Assembly (NCBI RefSeq): GCF_000284295.1
Contig: NC_017093.1
Span: forward strand, 1,116,001-1,180,000
Source: Actinoplanes missouriensis 431
GTDB taxonomy: Bacteria; Actinomycetota; Actinomycetes; Mycobacteriales; Micromonosporaceae
Length of the DNA: 64,000 bases
Direction of reading: 5' to 3'
The position numbers and the translations under genes are program-made. Below, in pieces: positions 8,140 to 16,167 of this stretch. Below the pieces are notes generated by a model, which saw nothing but the letters and a program-made list of their open reading frames with translations, was not told the origin of the DNA and made no database searches. Positions within the stretch are counted from its first letter, which is position 1. Each line of letters begins with the position of its first letter.

Positions 8140-9141
8140 ATGGACGCAGGTAATGCCCGTAACAGGGTTAGTGACGGCAATGAGGGGACCGTGGGCAACG
8201 TGGAGAAGAGCACCGTGATGCGTACCGATCAGGTCGCCGAGGAGCGCGACCTCGTCGGAGTCTACCTGCACGAGATCTCCCGGACGCCGCTGTTGGACGC
8301 CGAGCGAGAGGTCGAGCTCTCCCGGACGATCGAGGCGGGCCTCTACGCCGAGCACCTGCTCGAGCAGGGCGAGGAACGGCGCGGCGTGAGCCGGGAGGAG
8401 CTGGAGCGGCTCGTCACCGAGGGCCAGCGTGCCAAGGACCTGTTCATCCGCGCGAACCTGCGGCTGGTCGTCTCGATCGCCCGGCGTTACGTGCGGTCCG
8501 GCATGCCGATGCTCGACCTGATCCAGGAGGGCAACACCGGCCTGGTCCGCGCCGTGGAGAAGTTCGACTACGAAAAGGGCTTCAAGTTCTCGACCTACGC
8601 CACCTGGTGGGTGCGTCAGGCGATCAGCCGGGCCATCGCCCAGCAGGAGCGCACCGTGCGCCTCCCCGTGCACCTGGTCGAGGACGTCAACCGGATGCGC
8701 AACGTCACCCGCCAGCTCGTCCGTGAGCTGGGCGGCGACCCCGAGCCCGAGCAGATCGCGGCGGCGCTCGGCGTGACCGTCGAGCGGGTCAACGAGCTCA
8801 CCCGCTGGGCGCAGGACACCGTCTCGCTCGACACCCCCGTCGGCGACGACGGCGACACCAACCTCGGCGACCTGGTCGCCGACAGCGACGCGCCGTCCCC
8901 CGAGGACATCGTGCTCAGCGCCCTGGAGCGGCAGCGCATCGAGGGCCTGCTGAACCACCTGGACGACCGGTCGGCCGGCATCATGCGGGCGCGGTACGGC
9001 CTGGAGGACGGCCGCGAGCACTCGCTGACCGAGGTGGCCTCGCGCTTCTCGCTGAGCCGCGAGCGGATCCGCCAGCTGGAGATCCAGGCGCTCGGCCGGC
9101 TGCGTGAGCTGGCCCGGGCCGAGGGACTGCAGGCCGCCTGA
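8140..9141 (+). CDS. RNA polymerase sigma factor, group 2 (SigB/HrdD-like)
   Basis: A 333-residue sigma-70 without the long region 1.1 of the primary HrdB. It has region 1.2 (DLVGVYLHEISRTPLLDAE), region 2 with DLIQEGNTGLVRAVEKFDY and STYATWWVRQAISRA, region 3, and region 4.2 helix-turn-helix LTEVASRFSLSRERIRQLE near the C terminus. Length and domain set fit non-essential principal-like factors such as SigB of mycobacteria and HrdD of Streptomyces, which act in stationary phase and stress. GGGAG lies about nine bases before ATG 8140. Followed by a strong hairpin terminator. Confidence 0.92.
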   Translation: MDAGNARNRVSDGNEGTVGNVEKSTVMRTDQVAEERDLVGVYLHEISRTPLLDAEREVELSRTIEAGLYAEHLLEQGEERRGVSREELERLVTEGQRAKDLFIRANLRLVVSIARRYVRSGMPMLDLIQEGNTGLVRAVEKFDYEKGFKFSTYATWWVRQAISRAIAQQERTVRLPVHLVEDVNRMRNVTRQLVRELGGDPEPEQIAAALGVTVERVNELTRWAQDTVSLDTPVGDDGDTNLGDLVADSDAPSPEDIVLSALERQRIEGLLNHLDDRSAGIMRARYGLEDGREHSLTEVASRFSLSRERIRQLEIQALGRLRELARAEGLQAA

Positions 9142-9181
9142 CCTCTCGGCTGATCACAGCCTCCCCCGGTGACAAGACAGC

Positions 9182-9216
9182 AAAAGGCCGGTGCCCCGAC
9201 GGGGCACCGGCCTTTT
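9182..9216 (+). terminator. Bidirectional intrinsic terminator
   Basis: Perfect 16-bp inverted repeat AAAAGGCCGGTGCCCC, 3-nt loop GAC, then its complement ending in TTTT. With A and U runs on both sides it can terminate both the sigma-factor transcript and the convergent NlpC/P60 gene. Confidence 0.92.
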
Positions 9217-9227
9217 CGTGCTGGTGG

Positions 9228-10190
9228 TTACTTGACCCGGCCGTAGCCGTTGGGGGTCATGATGTTGATCGTCCGGTGGAGCACGTCGCGCCCCGCGGAG
9301 GGCGCGTCGATTATCTTGCCGTCGCCGACGTAGAGGGCGACGTGGCCGTTCGATCGATAGAAGACCAGGTCGCCCGGCCTGAGGTCGGACTTGCTGATCC
9401 GCGCGGTGGCGCTGTACTGCGCGGCAGCGTTGTGTGGCAGCGACTTGCCCGCTGCCGCCCACGCCGCCGAGGTGAGGCCGGAGCAGTCGTAGGAGTTCGG
9501 GCCGTCGTCGCCGTAGCCGTACGGCTTGCCGATGGCGCCGAAGGCGTAGGAGACCGCCTTGCCCGCCGAGCCGGCGATGCTCGGGACCTTGCCGGTGTAC
9601 GACCCGGTGTCCTCGGTGGGGCTGCCGAACGCGGTCTCCCGCATGTCGTACAGCTTCTTGAGGTCCGCCTCGATCTTCTTCTTCCGGTCGCCGAGTTCCT
9701 TGACCTGAGCGGACTGCTTGGCCTGAGTGGTCTTCAGGGCGGCCTTGCGCTCCGCGAACGTCTGCGTGGTCTCGGTGAACTCGTCGATGTCCTGCTGGTT
9801 CTCCCGGGCGATCTGCTCCAGGAAGGTGAGCCGCTCCAGCAGCTCACCCTGCTGGCCGGAGACCAGGACGGTGACGCCGCCGGTCCGGCCCTGCATGTAG
9901 GTGGTGGTCGCGATCGTCTCCACCTTGGCGGTGGCCGCGGCGAGAGCGATCTTGGTCGGCTTCAGCGACTCTTCGAGTTGCTTCACGTCGGCCTTCGTCG
10001 CCTTCACGTCGAGCCGCATCTTGTTGTACGACTCGGTGACGTCTTCCAGCTTCTCCTCGGCCGCCTTGATCTTCTTCTTGAGCTCAGCGGCGGACGGGGC
10101 CGCGTGAGCGGCGGGTGCTCCCGACAGGGTGATCGCGAACGCGGTCAGTGCGACCACGACTGCCCGGAACCTGGTACGGGGGTGTGGCAC
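9228..10190 (-). CDS. Secreted NlpC/P60 cell-wall hydrolase
   Basis: A 320-residue exported peptidoglycan peptidase. Residues 1-31 are a Sec signal peptide ending AHA-AP. Residues 32-190 form a long coiled coil, as in RipA and PcsB-like regulators. The C-terminal C40 domain has YDCSGL (Cys236) and GHVALYVG (His283); the usual third polar residue falls near IIDAP (about 294-297). It should cut D-glutamyl-mesoDAP links during growth or separation. Translation begins at GTG 10190, and a leader of about 195 nt precedes it, holding a probable c-di-AMP riboswitch, a control known for such hydrolases in actinobacteria. Confidence 0.9.
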   Translation of the reverse strand: MPHPRTRFRAVVVALTAFAITLSGAPAAHAAPSAAELKKKIKAAEEKLEDVTESYNKMRLDVKATKADVKQLEESLKPTKIALAAATAKVETIATTTYMQGRTGGVTVLVSGQQGELLERLTFLEQIARENQQDIDEFTETTQTFAERKAALKTTQAKQSAQVKELGDRKKKIEADLKKLYDMRETAFGSPTEDTGSYTGKVPSIAGSAGKAVSYAFGAIGKPYGYGDDGPNSYDCSGLTSAAWAAAGKSLPHNAAAQYSATARISKSDLRPGDLVFYRSNGHVALYVGDGKIIDAPSAGRDVLHRTINIMTPNGYGRVK

Positions 10191-10199
10191 TGGTCAGAG

Positions 10200-10380
10200 G
10201 GCCTTTCTTCCGCTGCGCCGCCTACCGGGAGTCAGCCGACGGCGGTGGGCGGGAAGAAGGCCCAGTCGTCCCCGGTTCGGATCGCGGCGGCCGGCGCCGT
10301 AGGGGGAAAGGCGCCGGATGGCCGCGATTGATTCGGCGGCGTTGGCCGGCGCCACCCGAGGGTTTGTGGCTGCGGACCGG
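10200..10380 (-). promoter_or_regulatory. Probable cyclic di-AMP (ydaO/yuaA) riboswitch
   Basis: The leader of the NlpC/P60 gene is strongly structured. Its 3' part, read on the minus strand, contains CCGTCGGCTGACTCCCGG followed by TAGGC, close to the ydaO consensus CCGUCAGCUAACCUCGUARGC, and shortly before it GGGGAC and CGAACC elements; a GCCGAATC element near 10333 matches the GUGAAUC position. Gene context (wall hydrolase in an actinomycete) is the classic one for this riboswitch. The match was made by eye and the 5' half is less clear. Confidence 0.58.
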
Positions 10381-10392
10381 ACCAACCGCATC

Positions 10393-10420
10393 AACTTATC
10401 GGGGCGACAAAAGAAATCAA
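10393..10420 (-). promoter_or_regulatory. Candidate promoter for the NlpC/P60 leader
   Basis: On the minus strand TTGATT is followed after 16 bp by TAAGTT, a fair sigma-70 type -35/-10 pair. Transcription would start near 10386, giving a leader of about 195 nt that covers the riboswitch candidate. The rest of the gap up to 10525 shows no gene. Confidence 0.45.
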
Positions 10421-10525
10421 GGCCCGACCGAGTGATTTATGCCAATAGACCTAGTTGCGAGGTTAATCCCGATAACGGGCTGTCATTTGATCGCAGCTAA
10501 GCGTGAATTCGATGCCGGATCCGGA

Positions 10526-10849
10526 CTAATTGCTCAGTGCCGGTTCGGGCGAGACACCCGGAACCCAGCGCCGGGTCACCTGTCGTTCGGCCCAGAACGA
10601 GAAGAACGGAATGGTGCCGGCCAGCATGACGATCACCATTCGGCCGAACGGCCACTTCGCCCGGCGCGCCAGGTCGAAGGTGAGCACCAGATAGACCATG
10701 TAGAGGAAGCCGTGCAGCGGGCCGATCATCGCGACCACCGTGTCGTTGTCCGCCAGGTACTTCAGCGGCATGCCGATGAGGACCAGGGCGATGAGGAACA
10801 CGCCGACGATCCAGGCGATGGTGCGGTATCGGGTCAGGGCTCCCTGCAC
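10526..10849 (-). CDS. DUF3817-type small integral membrane protein
   Basis: A 107-residue protein with three membrane helices, starting ALTRYRTIAWIVGVFLIALV and ending after a conserved FFSFWAERQV motif, as in the DUF3817 family of actinobacteria (function unknown). GTG 10849 is chosen because AAGGAG stands nine bases upstream; earlier frame-compatible starts would give a non-membrane Arg/Ser-rich extension that is a shadow of the neighbour. It follows the upstream membrane gene within about 25 nt, so the two are probably one operon. Confidence 0.82.
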   Translation of the reverse strand: MQGALTRYRTIAWIVGVFLIALVLIGMPLKYLADNDTVVAMIGPLHGFLYMVYLVLTFDLARRAKWPFGRMVIVMLAGTIPFFSFWAERQVTRRWVPGVSPEPALSN

Positions 10850-10874
10850 GGCTTGCTTCTCCTTGCTGAACGGT

Positions 10875-11318
10875 TTACCGGGCGTGGCGCTCGGCTGAGG
10901 CTTGGCGGGGATAGTCGGCCGGGCGGGCGCCCGGGTGGGCGGCCATCCAGGCCAGATAGTCGTTGTAGGCGGCCAGCTCCGGGTCGTCGGCCTCGGTGGC
11001 GGCCGGGCGGTTACCGACACGGACCGGGCGGCTGAACGTGATCGGGGCGCCCGGCGTGCGCGGCGCGGGCTCCTCGGCCGGCGCGGGCTCCTCGACCGGC
11101 TCGCCCGCGGCCCGGCGGCGGGCCAGCTGCACCTCGCGGAACCAGACGAAGACCACGAAGCCACCGAAGACCGGCCACTGGAACATGTAGCCCCAGCTGA
11201 TCGAGTTGCCGTCGGCGGCGCGGCTGTACTGCCACCAGCCCAGGCCGAGGCAGCCCAGGGTCAGCACCAGGGCGAGCAGATGAGCGGCCATCCACCTCGG
11301 AGTCCACAGCCCTCTCAT
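10875..11318 (-). CDS. Small membrane protein with SURF1-like N terminus
   Basis: A 147-residue protein beginning [19 protein letters not shown], whose first helix ([21 protein letters not shown]) resembles the N-terminal helix of SURF1, followed by a second helix at [22 protein letters not shown] and a Pro/Glu-rich cytoplasmic linker. There is no SURF1 periplasmic domain, so it is not an assembly factor by sequence; function unknown. Cotranscribed with the DUF3817 protein downstream. Confidence 0.7.
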   Translation of the reverse strand: MRGLWTPRWMAAHLLALVLTLGCLGLGWWQYSRAADGNSISWGYMFQWPVFGGFVVFVWFREVQLARRRAAGEPVEEPAPAEEPAPRTPGAPITFSRPVRVGNRPAATEADDPELAAYNDYLAWMAAHPGARPADYPRQASAERHAR

Positions 11319-11405
11319 GCCCACGAGCGTACCGGCGCGGGTTTGGCAGCCGCAGGGTCGGGCAACCGTGGTCTCGGAGCGAAGCCGAAAGATCGGAGGT
11401 ACGCG

Positions 11406-11657
11406 ATGACTGATGCGCGATTCGAGGACGGTGCGGCGGTGGTGTTCGACACCGGCATCGACCCGGCCGGACTGGCCGACGACGATCTGTTCCGGGAACT
11501 CGGCAGTCTGTACCGGACCCGGCTGCAGACGCTGCGGCACGGACCGGACGCCGCGCTGGAGAACCACTTCAAGCGCACGGCCGAGCTGGAGACCGAGTAC
11601 ATGGCCCGGTACCCGGGGCGTGAGGTCGACCCGAGCCGCCTCACCCAGGACTTCTGA
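11406..11657 (+). CDS. DUF6158-like small protein
   Basis: An 83-residue acidic soluble protein, with a helical core around [20 protein letters not shown] and a conserved-looking end [21 protein letters not shown]. It resembles a small actinobacterial family of unknown function (DUF6158). GGAGG lies seven bases before the ATG. The next gene begins 1 nt after its stop, so they are cotranscribed. Confidence 0.72.
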   Translation: MTDARFEDGAAVVFDTGIDPAGLADDDLFRELGSLYRTRLQTLRHGPDAALENHFKRTAELETEYMARYPGREVDPSRLTQDF

Positions 11658-11658
11658 C

Positions 11659-12177
11659 ATGGCCCTGCCGCGACCCACGCTCACCCGGATCGCCCGGGAG
11701 TACGCGCCGCACGAGCACCGGCCCCTGGACGGTTACCTGGTGGCGATGGGCGCCTTCGGCACGCTCTCCGCGGCCCTCGTGGCCGCCGCCAAGTTGTCCG
11801 GCCGCCCGGTGCCGGACCGGCCCTCACTGGGGGACGTCGCGCTGCTGTCGATCGCCACCCACAAGCTCAGCCGGCTGGTCGCCAAGGACTCGGTGACCAG
11901 TCCGCTGCGTGCCCCGTTCACCCGGTACACCGAGCCGGCCGGCGCCGCGGAGCTCAACGAGGAGGTCCGGGACGAGGGCAGCAGCGTCCGGCACGGCATC
12001 GGCGAGCTGATCACCTGCCCGTTCTGCCTGGCGGTCTGGGTGGCGACCGGGCTGACCGGCGGTCTCGTGCTCGCCCCGCGGTTCACCCGGCTCGCGGCGA
12101 CGGTGCTCACCGCCACCGCGGTCTCCGACTTCCTGCAGATGGCGTACTCGATCGCGAAGGAGAAGGCCGAGGGCTGA
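11659..12177 (+). CDS. DUF1360 membrane protein
   Basis: A 172-residue protein with two or three membrane helices. The pattern [26 protein letters not shown] followed later by [12 protein letters not shown] is diagnostic for DUF1360, a family found in actinomycetes and spore-forming bacteria with unknown function. The CPFC pair may bind metal or form a disulfide. It directly follows the DUF6158-like gene. Confidence 0.82.
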   Translation: MALPRPTLTRIAREYAPHEHRPLDGYLVAMGAFGTLSAALVAAAKLSGRPVPDRPSLGDVALLSIATHKLSRLVAKDSVTSPLRAPFTRYTEPAGAAELNEEVRDEGSSVRHGIGELITCPFCLAVWVATGLTGGLVLAPRFTRLAATVLTATAVSDFLQMAYSIAKEKAEG

Positions 12178-12186
12178 CGCTCGGCG

Positions 12187-12387
12187 TCACAGGGAGCGCA
12201 GGGCCTCGGTCGCCTCGTCCTGTGCGTACTCGCCCTCGGGCAGCGCGTCGATGCGGGTCAGCGCCTCGGCGGGCAGGTCCGCTGCGATCGCCCGGCGCTG
12301 CAGGTCGCCGCTGGACAGGCGCTCCTGGGCGTCGTAGGCGGCGTCCAGGAACTCGGTCAGCTCACGCAAGTCGTCAGTCACGGCCAC
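12187..12387 (-). CDS. Small acidic protein, unknown function
   Basis: 66 residues starting at GTG 12387 or 12381, acidic and helical (DDLRELTEFLDAAYDAQERL, then DLPAEALTRIDALPEGEYAQDE). No family recognised. The codon pattern fits coding sequence for this genome and the gene is convergent with the DUF1360 gene across a 9-bp gap holding a small TGACGC/GCGTCA stem. Confidence 0.6.
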   Translation of the reverse strand: MAVTDDLRELTEFLDAAYDAQERLSSGDLQRRAIAADLPAEALTRIDALPEGEYAQDEATEALRSL

Positions 12388-12776
12388 CGACTACCCACGG
12401 CGGATCCGGGCAAACACGCGACAGTGATCCAGGTCACAATCGCTGCAGGAATCGGCCGGGGCGACCGACAGTTGATAACGAATGCCGGTGTGCCCAGTGT
12501 CCCCGGGCCTCACCCTTTGCCTGCACGGAATACCAGTTCGGCTGGAGCCGTGTTGAGCCGCTCGCCGCGAGGCGACCTGCACACCGGCATTCGCGCCGCC
12601 CCTCGGTTCGCCGGGGGGCGGCGTTCTACTGTCTCGGGACTTTTCCAACTTTCCGGTCTTCCTCGGCGAGTCCGACTTTTCACATCGCCCGGACGAGAAG
12701 GTTTATCCGGGCGAGAGCCCCCGAACGGGGCACCTCCCCGCCCACGATCCTCGATCGACGTGGCAGTATCCCTGGC
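12388..12776. other. Intergenic region with an unassigned terminator-like hairpin
   Basis: 389 bp before the GAF-ANTAR gene. It contains a hairpin CGCCGCCCC (12594-12602) pairing with GGGGCGGCG (12615-12623), followed by TTCTACT. No gene upstream on the plus strand needs it, so it may end a short untranslated RNA or attenuate the downstream gene. No ORF in the region looks real. Confidence 0.5.
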
Positions 12777-13571
12777 GTGTCCGTACCGCAACGTCGCGTC
12801 CCGGCCGTGCCCTCGGGCACGCGCTCGCTCCGGCGTACCCTCACCTCCCGCAGAAACCGGCGATCGGCGTCCGCGCTGGTCACGGTGGCCGGCGGGCCCC
12901 ACCCGGTGGAACTCGCCGGGCTCCTGCACGAACTGACCGTCCGGCTTCTCTCGGCGGACACGCTGCCGCGTGCCCTGGACCGCCTCACCGCTCTCGCCGT
13001 GGGCTCGCTGCCGGGCGCGGTGCGCTGCTCGGTCGCGCTGATCGGTGAGGGCGGCCCCCTCATGGAGGCCACGTCCGGCTCGGCGGGGGAGACCTTCGAC
13101 CGTCAGCAGTACGAGGTGAGCCTCGGACCGGGTCTCGAAGCGGCCCGGACCCGATCCCTGGTGACCGCCGCGGACCTCTGCGAGGACGATCGCTGGCCGC
13201 AGTTGCGCGAGGCGGCGGCCGCGAGCGGGGTGCGTGCCGTGGCGGCGGTCCCGCTCGACGTGCGGCGCACCGCCGTCGGGGCGCTCAGCGTCTACCTGGC
13301 GAACCCCGGTGAGCCCGCGCCGGAACTGCTGGTCACCGCGATGGCGCTGGCCGGGCAGGCGGAAGTGCTGCTCGGCGAGCTGGGCCGGCGTGCGGCGCTC
13401 ACCGAGGGCGCCGAGGTCGACCGGGCGGTCGGAGTGATCATCGCGCAGCGCGGGTGCGGGGTCCAGGAGGCCTACGCGGTGCTGCAGGAGAGCGCTCAGC
13501 GGCTCGGCCTGGACCGCCGGGTGGTCGCCGAGCGACTGGTCGCCGCGGCGGCTCGCAAATCCAGCAGCTGA
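12777..13571 (+). CDS. GAF-ANTAR transcription antitermination regulator
   Basis: About 264 residues from GTG 12777. A GAF domain occupies roughly 45-195 (ELAGLLHELTVRLLSADTLP through LYLANP-like end), followed by an ANTAR RNA-binding domain (about 205-260) with the conserved helix pattern DRAVGVIIAQRGCGVQEAYAVL and LGLDRRVVAERLV. ANTAR proteins bind paired hexanucleotide hairpins in nascent RNA and stop termination. No Shine-Dalgarno is visible and the start is uncertain. No cognate hairpin pair was recognised nearby. Ends at a strong bidirectional terminator. Confidence 0.82.
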   Translation: MSVPQRRVPAVPSGTRSLRRTLTSRRNRRSASALVTVAGGPHPVELAGLLHELTVRLLSADTLPRALDRLTALAVGSLPGAVRCSVALIGEGGPLMEATSGSAGETFDRQQYEVSLGPGLEAARTRSLVTAADLCEDDRWPQLREAAAASGVRAVAAVPLDVRRTAVGALSVYLANPGEPAPELLVTAMALAGQAEVLLGELGRRAALTEGAEVDRAVGVIIAQRGCGVQEAYAVLQESAQRLGLDRRVVAERLVAAAARKSSS

Positions 13572-13576
13572 CCGTC

Positions 13577-13614
13577 GCGTGCTGACTTCAGGCCCGAGCC
13601 CGAAGTCAGCACGC
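13577..13614 (+). terminator. Bidirectional hairpin between convergent genes
   Basis: Perfect 13-bp inverted repeat GCGTGCTGACTTC with its complement, loop of 12 nt, lying between the ANTAR gene stop and the convergent heme monooxygenase gene. No U tract. Confidence 0.75.
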
Positions 13615-13622
13615 GGGTGGGG

Positions 13623-13934
13623 TCAGCTCGCAGGCTTCTGGACCTGCTGGACGACCTCGAACTCCAGCAGGCTCGCGCCGGACGCCACCGGGCGGCTGCG
13701 CTCACCGGCGTGCGCCTCCTTGGCGCTGCCGTTCGCCCAGTTCTGGAAGTCCTCCTCGGACTCCCAGCGGGTGTAGACGAAGTACCGGTTGTCGCCGGCC
13801 ACCGGGCGCAGCAGCTCGAACCCGAGGAAGCCGGGGGAGTTCTCCACGGCGCCGTGCCGGGCCGCGAACCGCTTCTCCAGCTCGGGGCCGGCGCCCTCGG
13901 GGACCTCAATCGCGTTGATCTTCACAACAGCCAT
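13623..13934 (-). CDS. mhuD: MhuD-type heme-degrading monooxygenase
   Basis: A 103-residue ABM-fold protein, the size of M. tuberculosis MhuD (105 residues). The three residues needed for heme binding and turnover in MhuD are at the same numbers: Asn7 (VVKINAI), Trp66 (FQNWANG) and His75 (AKEAHAG). The enzyme would open the heme ring with O2 and release iron, giving mycobilin-like products without CO if it behaves like MhuD. It is followed downstream by an efflux operon on the same strand 10 nt beyond its ATG upstream side, but no siderophore genes are near. Confidence 0.85.
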   Translation of the reverse strand: MAVVKINAIEVPEGAGPELEKRFAARHGAVENSPGFLGFELLRPVAGDNRYFVYTRWESEEDFQNWANGSAKEAHAGERSRPVASGASLLEFEVVQQVQKPAS

Positions 13935-13943
13935 GGGGTCACG

Positions 13944-15638
13944 CTACGCGGAGCCGGCCGGTTCGGCGCGGGCGCTCTGCTCACCCGTACCCGATGAAGG
14001 GGTTTGGTTCTCTGCCTTCAGGGCGTCCTCGGCGCGGGCCTGCTGGGCCGAACGCTGCTGCAGCGGCAGCTCCGGCAGGAACAGGACCACCACGAGGCCG
14101 ACGAGCATGATGCAGAGCGCGATCAGGTAGACCACGTGCACGCTGTCCGAGAAGCCCACCTTGAACGGGTGCGCCACCACGTCGGTCAGCTTGCTCACGA
14201 ACGACGTGTCGCTCAGCGCGTCACCGCCCTGTGCCTGCGCGAGCAGCGCCTGCTGCCCGGGGTCCGCCGCGGCCTGCTGGAACGCCGGGTCCTTCGCGGC
14301 GTCCTGGTACGCGCTGCTGATGTTGCCGGGCAGCAGGTTGAAGAGGATCGAGAGGAAGACCGCGGTGCCGAGCGTGCCGCCCATCGAGCGGAAGAACGTG
14401 ACGGCGCCGGTCGCCACGCCGATCTCCCGGGGCGACACCGCGTTCTGCACGGCGGTGATCATCGGCTGCATGTTGCTGCCCAGGCCCAGGCCCATCAGCA
14501 CCATGACCAGCATGGTCCGCCAGAGCGGGGTGTCCGCGCCGACCCTCGAGAAGAGGAAGAGCGCGGCCACCATGAGGGTGCTGCCGACGATCGGGAAGAT
14601 TCGGTAACGGCCGGTCCGGGAGATCAGCTGACCGGAGACGATCGAGCCGGTCATGATGCCCACCACGAAGGGGATCATCTGGAGGCCGGCCATCGTGGCG
14701 GTGGAGCCCTTCACGATCTGCAGGTACAGCGGGACGGTCATCAGGCCGCCGAACATCGCCATGCCGAGGATCGTGCTGGACGCGGAGCCGACCGCGACCG
14801 TGCGGTTGCCGAAGAGCCGCAGCGGCAGCAGGGCCTCGTCCTTGTACGCCCGCTCGGCCAGGACGAACCCGATGATGCCGAGCACGCCGATCACGTAACA
14901 GGCGATCGCCCGGCCGGAGCTCCAGCCCCAGTCGCGGCCCTGCTCGGCGACGGTCAGCAGCGGGACCAGGCCGATGATCAGGGTGAGCGCGCCGGGCCAG
15001 TCGATCCGGTGCGGGATCCGGTGGTGCGGAAGGTGCAGGACCTTCGCGACGACGGCCATCGCGGCGATGCCGATCGGCACGTTGATGAAGAACACCCAGC
15101 GCCAGCCGGAGACCCCGAGGATCTCGTCGGCGCCGGCGAAGAAACCGCCGAGGATCGGGCCGAGGACGCTCGCAGTGCCGAAGACGGCCAGGAAGAAGCC
15201 CTGGTACTTGGCGCGCTCGCGAGGCGGCACGATGTCGCCGATGATCGCCAGCGCGAGCGACATCAGGCCGCCCGCGCCGATGCCCTGGATCGCCCGGAAA
15301 CCGGCCAGCTGCCACATGTCGGTGGAGAGGCCGCAGAGGAACGAGCCGACGATGAAGATCCCGATGGCGAAGAGGAAGAACGGGCGCCGGCCGTAGATGT
15401 CGGACAGCTTCCCGTACAGCGGCGTGGAGATCGTCGAGGTGATCAGGAACGCCGTGGTGGCCCAGGCCTGCAGGTCGAAGCCGTGCAGGTCGTCGGCGAT
15501 GGTCCGGGTCGCGGTCGCCATGATCGTCTGATCCAGCGCGGCCAGGAACATGCCCATCATCAGGCCGCCCAGGATCGTGAGGATCTGGCGGTGCGTGAAT
15601 TCCACCGGTTTGGCTGCCGGTGGGCTGGGGTGACTCAC
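13944..15638 (-). CDS. DHA2-family (EmrB/QacA-like) multidrug efflux MFS transporter
   Basis: A 564-residue permease with 14 predicted helices. Visible motifs: the first-helix end LAALDQTIMATATRTI (drug:H+ antiporter motif D1 with the Asp), motif A YGKLSDIYGRRP, motif B-like FRAIQGIGAGGLMSL, and motif C VFGTASVLGPILGG. GTG 15638 overlaps the upstream MarR stop by 4 nt (GTGA) and GGGAG precedes it by eight bases; longer readings through the MarR gene are excluded. The regulator-transporter pairing suggests efflux induced by small lipophilic compounds. Confidence 0.92.
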   Translation of the reverse strand: MSHPSPPAAKPVEFTHRQILTILGGLMMGMFLAALDQTIMATATRTIADDLHGFDLQAWATTAFLITSTISTPLYGKLSDIYGRRPFFLFAIGIFIVGSFLCGLSTDMWQLAGFRAIQGIGAGGLMSLALAIIGDIVPPRERAKYQGFFLAVFGTASVLGPILGGFFAGADEILGVSGWRWVFFINVPIGIAAMAVVAKVLHLPHHRIPHRIDWPGALTLIIGLVPLLTVAEQGRDWGWSSGRAIACYVIGVLGIIGFVLAERAYKDEALLPLRLFGNRTVAVGSASSTILGMAMFGGLMTVPLYLQIVKGSTATMAGLQMIPFVVGIMTGSIVSGQLISRTGRYRIFPIVGSTLMVAALFLFSRVGADTPLWRTMLVMVLMGLGLGSNMQPMITAVQNAVSPREIGVATGAVTFFRSMGGTLGTAVFLSILFNLLPGNISSAYQDAAKDPAFQQAAADPGQQALLAQAQGGDALSDTSFVSKLTDVVAHPFKVGFSDSVHVVYLIALCIMLVGLVVVLFLPELPLQQRSAQQARAEDALKAENQTPSSGTGEQSARAEPAGSA

Positions 15639-16105
15639 GGATTCTCCCGTGGGGACGCGGTGGGATCGAGTCGCAGATGCGCCTCGATCAGATTGTTGAA
15701 CTCCTCGAACATGTCGGTGAAGACGGCGACGCGGTCGGCCGGCCACCCGTCCAGCGCCTGGGCGAGCAGAGCCACCCGGGCCTCCCGGAGCCGGTCGCAG
15801 GCGGCCTCGCCGGCCTCGGTGACCGCGAGCCGGGAGGCCCGGCCGTCCACCGGGTCGGCCTCACGGCGAGCCAGGCCGGCCTTGACCAGCTGCGCGACCT
15901 GGCGGCTGATCGTCGACGGGTCGGCCTGCTTGATCTCGGCGAGGTCGGTGACCCGCATCGGGCCCTGTGCCCGCAACGGAAGCAGCAGCATCAGCGCGGA
16001 GAACTCGGCGCCGAGGTCTCCGACCTTGAGCATGCCCCGGAAACGGGCGCCCGATCGGACGAACCGAGCGATCTCGTCAGCCAGCCGGGCCGTGTCCTGT
16101 TCCAC
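15635..16105 (-). CDS. MarR-family transcriptional regulator
   Basis: About 156 residues from GTG 16105, with GAGGAAG upstream. The winged helix is clear: MRVTDLAEIKQADPSTISRQVAQLVKAGL then the wing with READPVDGRASRLAVTEAG. It is translationally coupled to the downstream efflux transporter and should repress it. An alternative ATG at 16171 would put two palindromes inside the coding region, so I prefer the shorter form. Repressor role is inferred from family and pairing. Confidence 0.85.
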   Translation of the reverse strand: MEQDTARLADEIARFVRSGARFRGMLKVGDLGAEFSALMLLLPLRAQGPMRVTDLAEIKQADPSTISRQVAQLVKAGLARREADPVDGRASRLAVTEAGEAACDRLREARVALLAQALDGWPADRVAVFTDMFEEFNNLIEAHLRLDPTASPRENP

Positions 16106-16131
16106 CGTCGTGCCGTCTTCCTCGAGGTTTG

Positions 16132-16165
16132 CTTGCAGCCTACAAGTGCTTGCGTGATGAACGCA
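16132..16165. promoter_or_regulatory. Two palindromic operator candidates for the MarR protein
   Basis: CTTGCAGCCTACAAG (16132-16146) is a 15-bp palindrome with one mismatch; TGCGTGATGAACGCA (16151-16165) is a perfect 5-5-5 palindrome. Their centres are 19 bp apart, nearly two helical turns, just upstream of the MarR start and outside flanking coding sequence. This fits autoregulation by dimers. Confidence 0.5.
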
Positions 16166-16167
16166 TT

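Noticed and set aside
7624..8140. Several short plus-strand ORFs upstream of the sigma factor
   Set aside because: No ribosome sites, no conserved-looking protein, and codon use unlike the genes around; treated as non-coding.
11371..11400. CGGAGCGAAGCCGA resembles the conserved tail of the structured element
   Set aside because: Only part of the tail matches and no apical hairpin or nested stems occur nearby; treated as chance.
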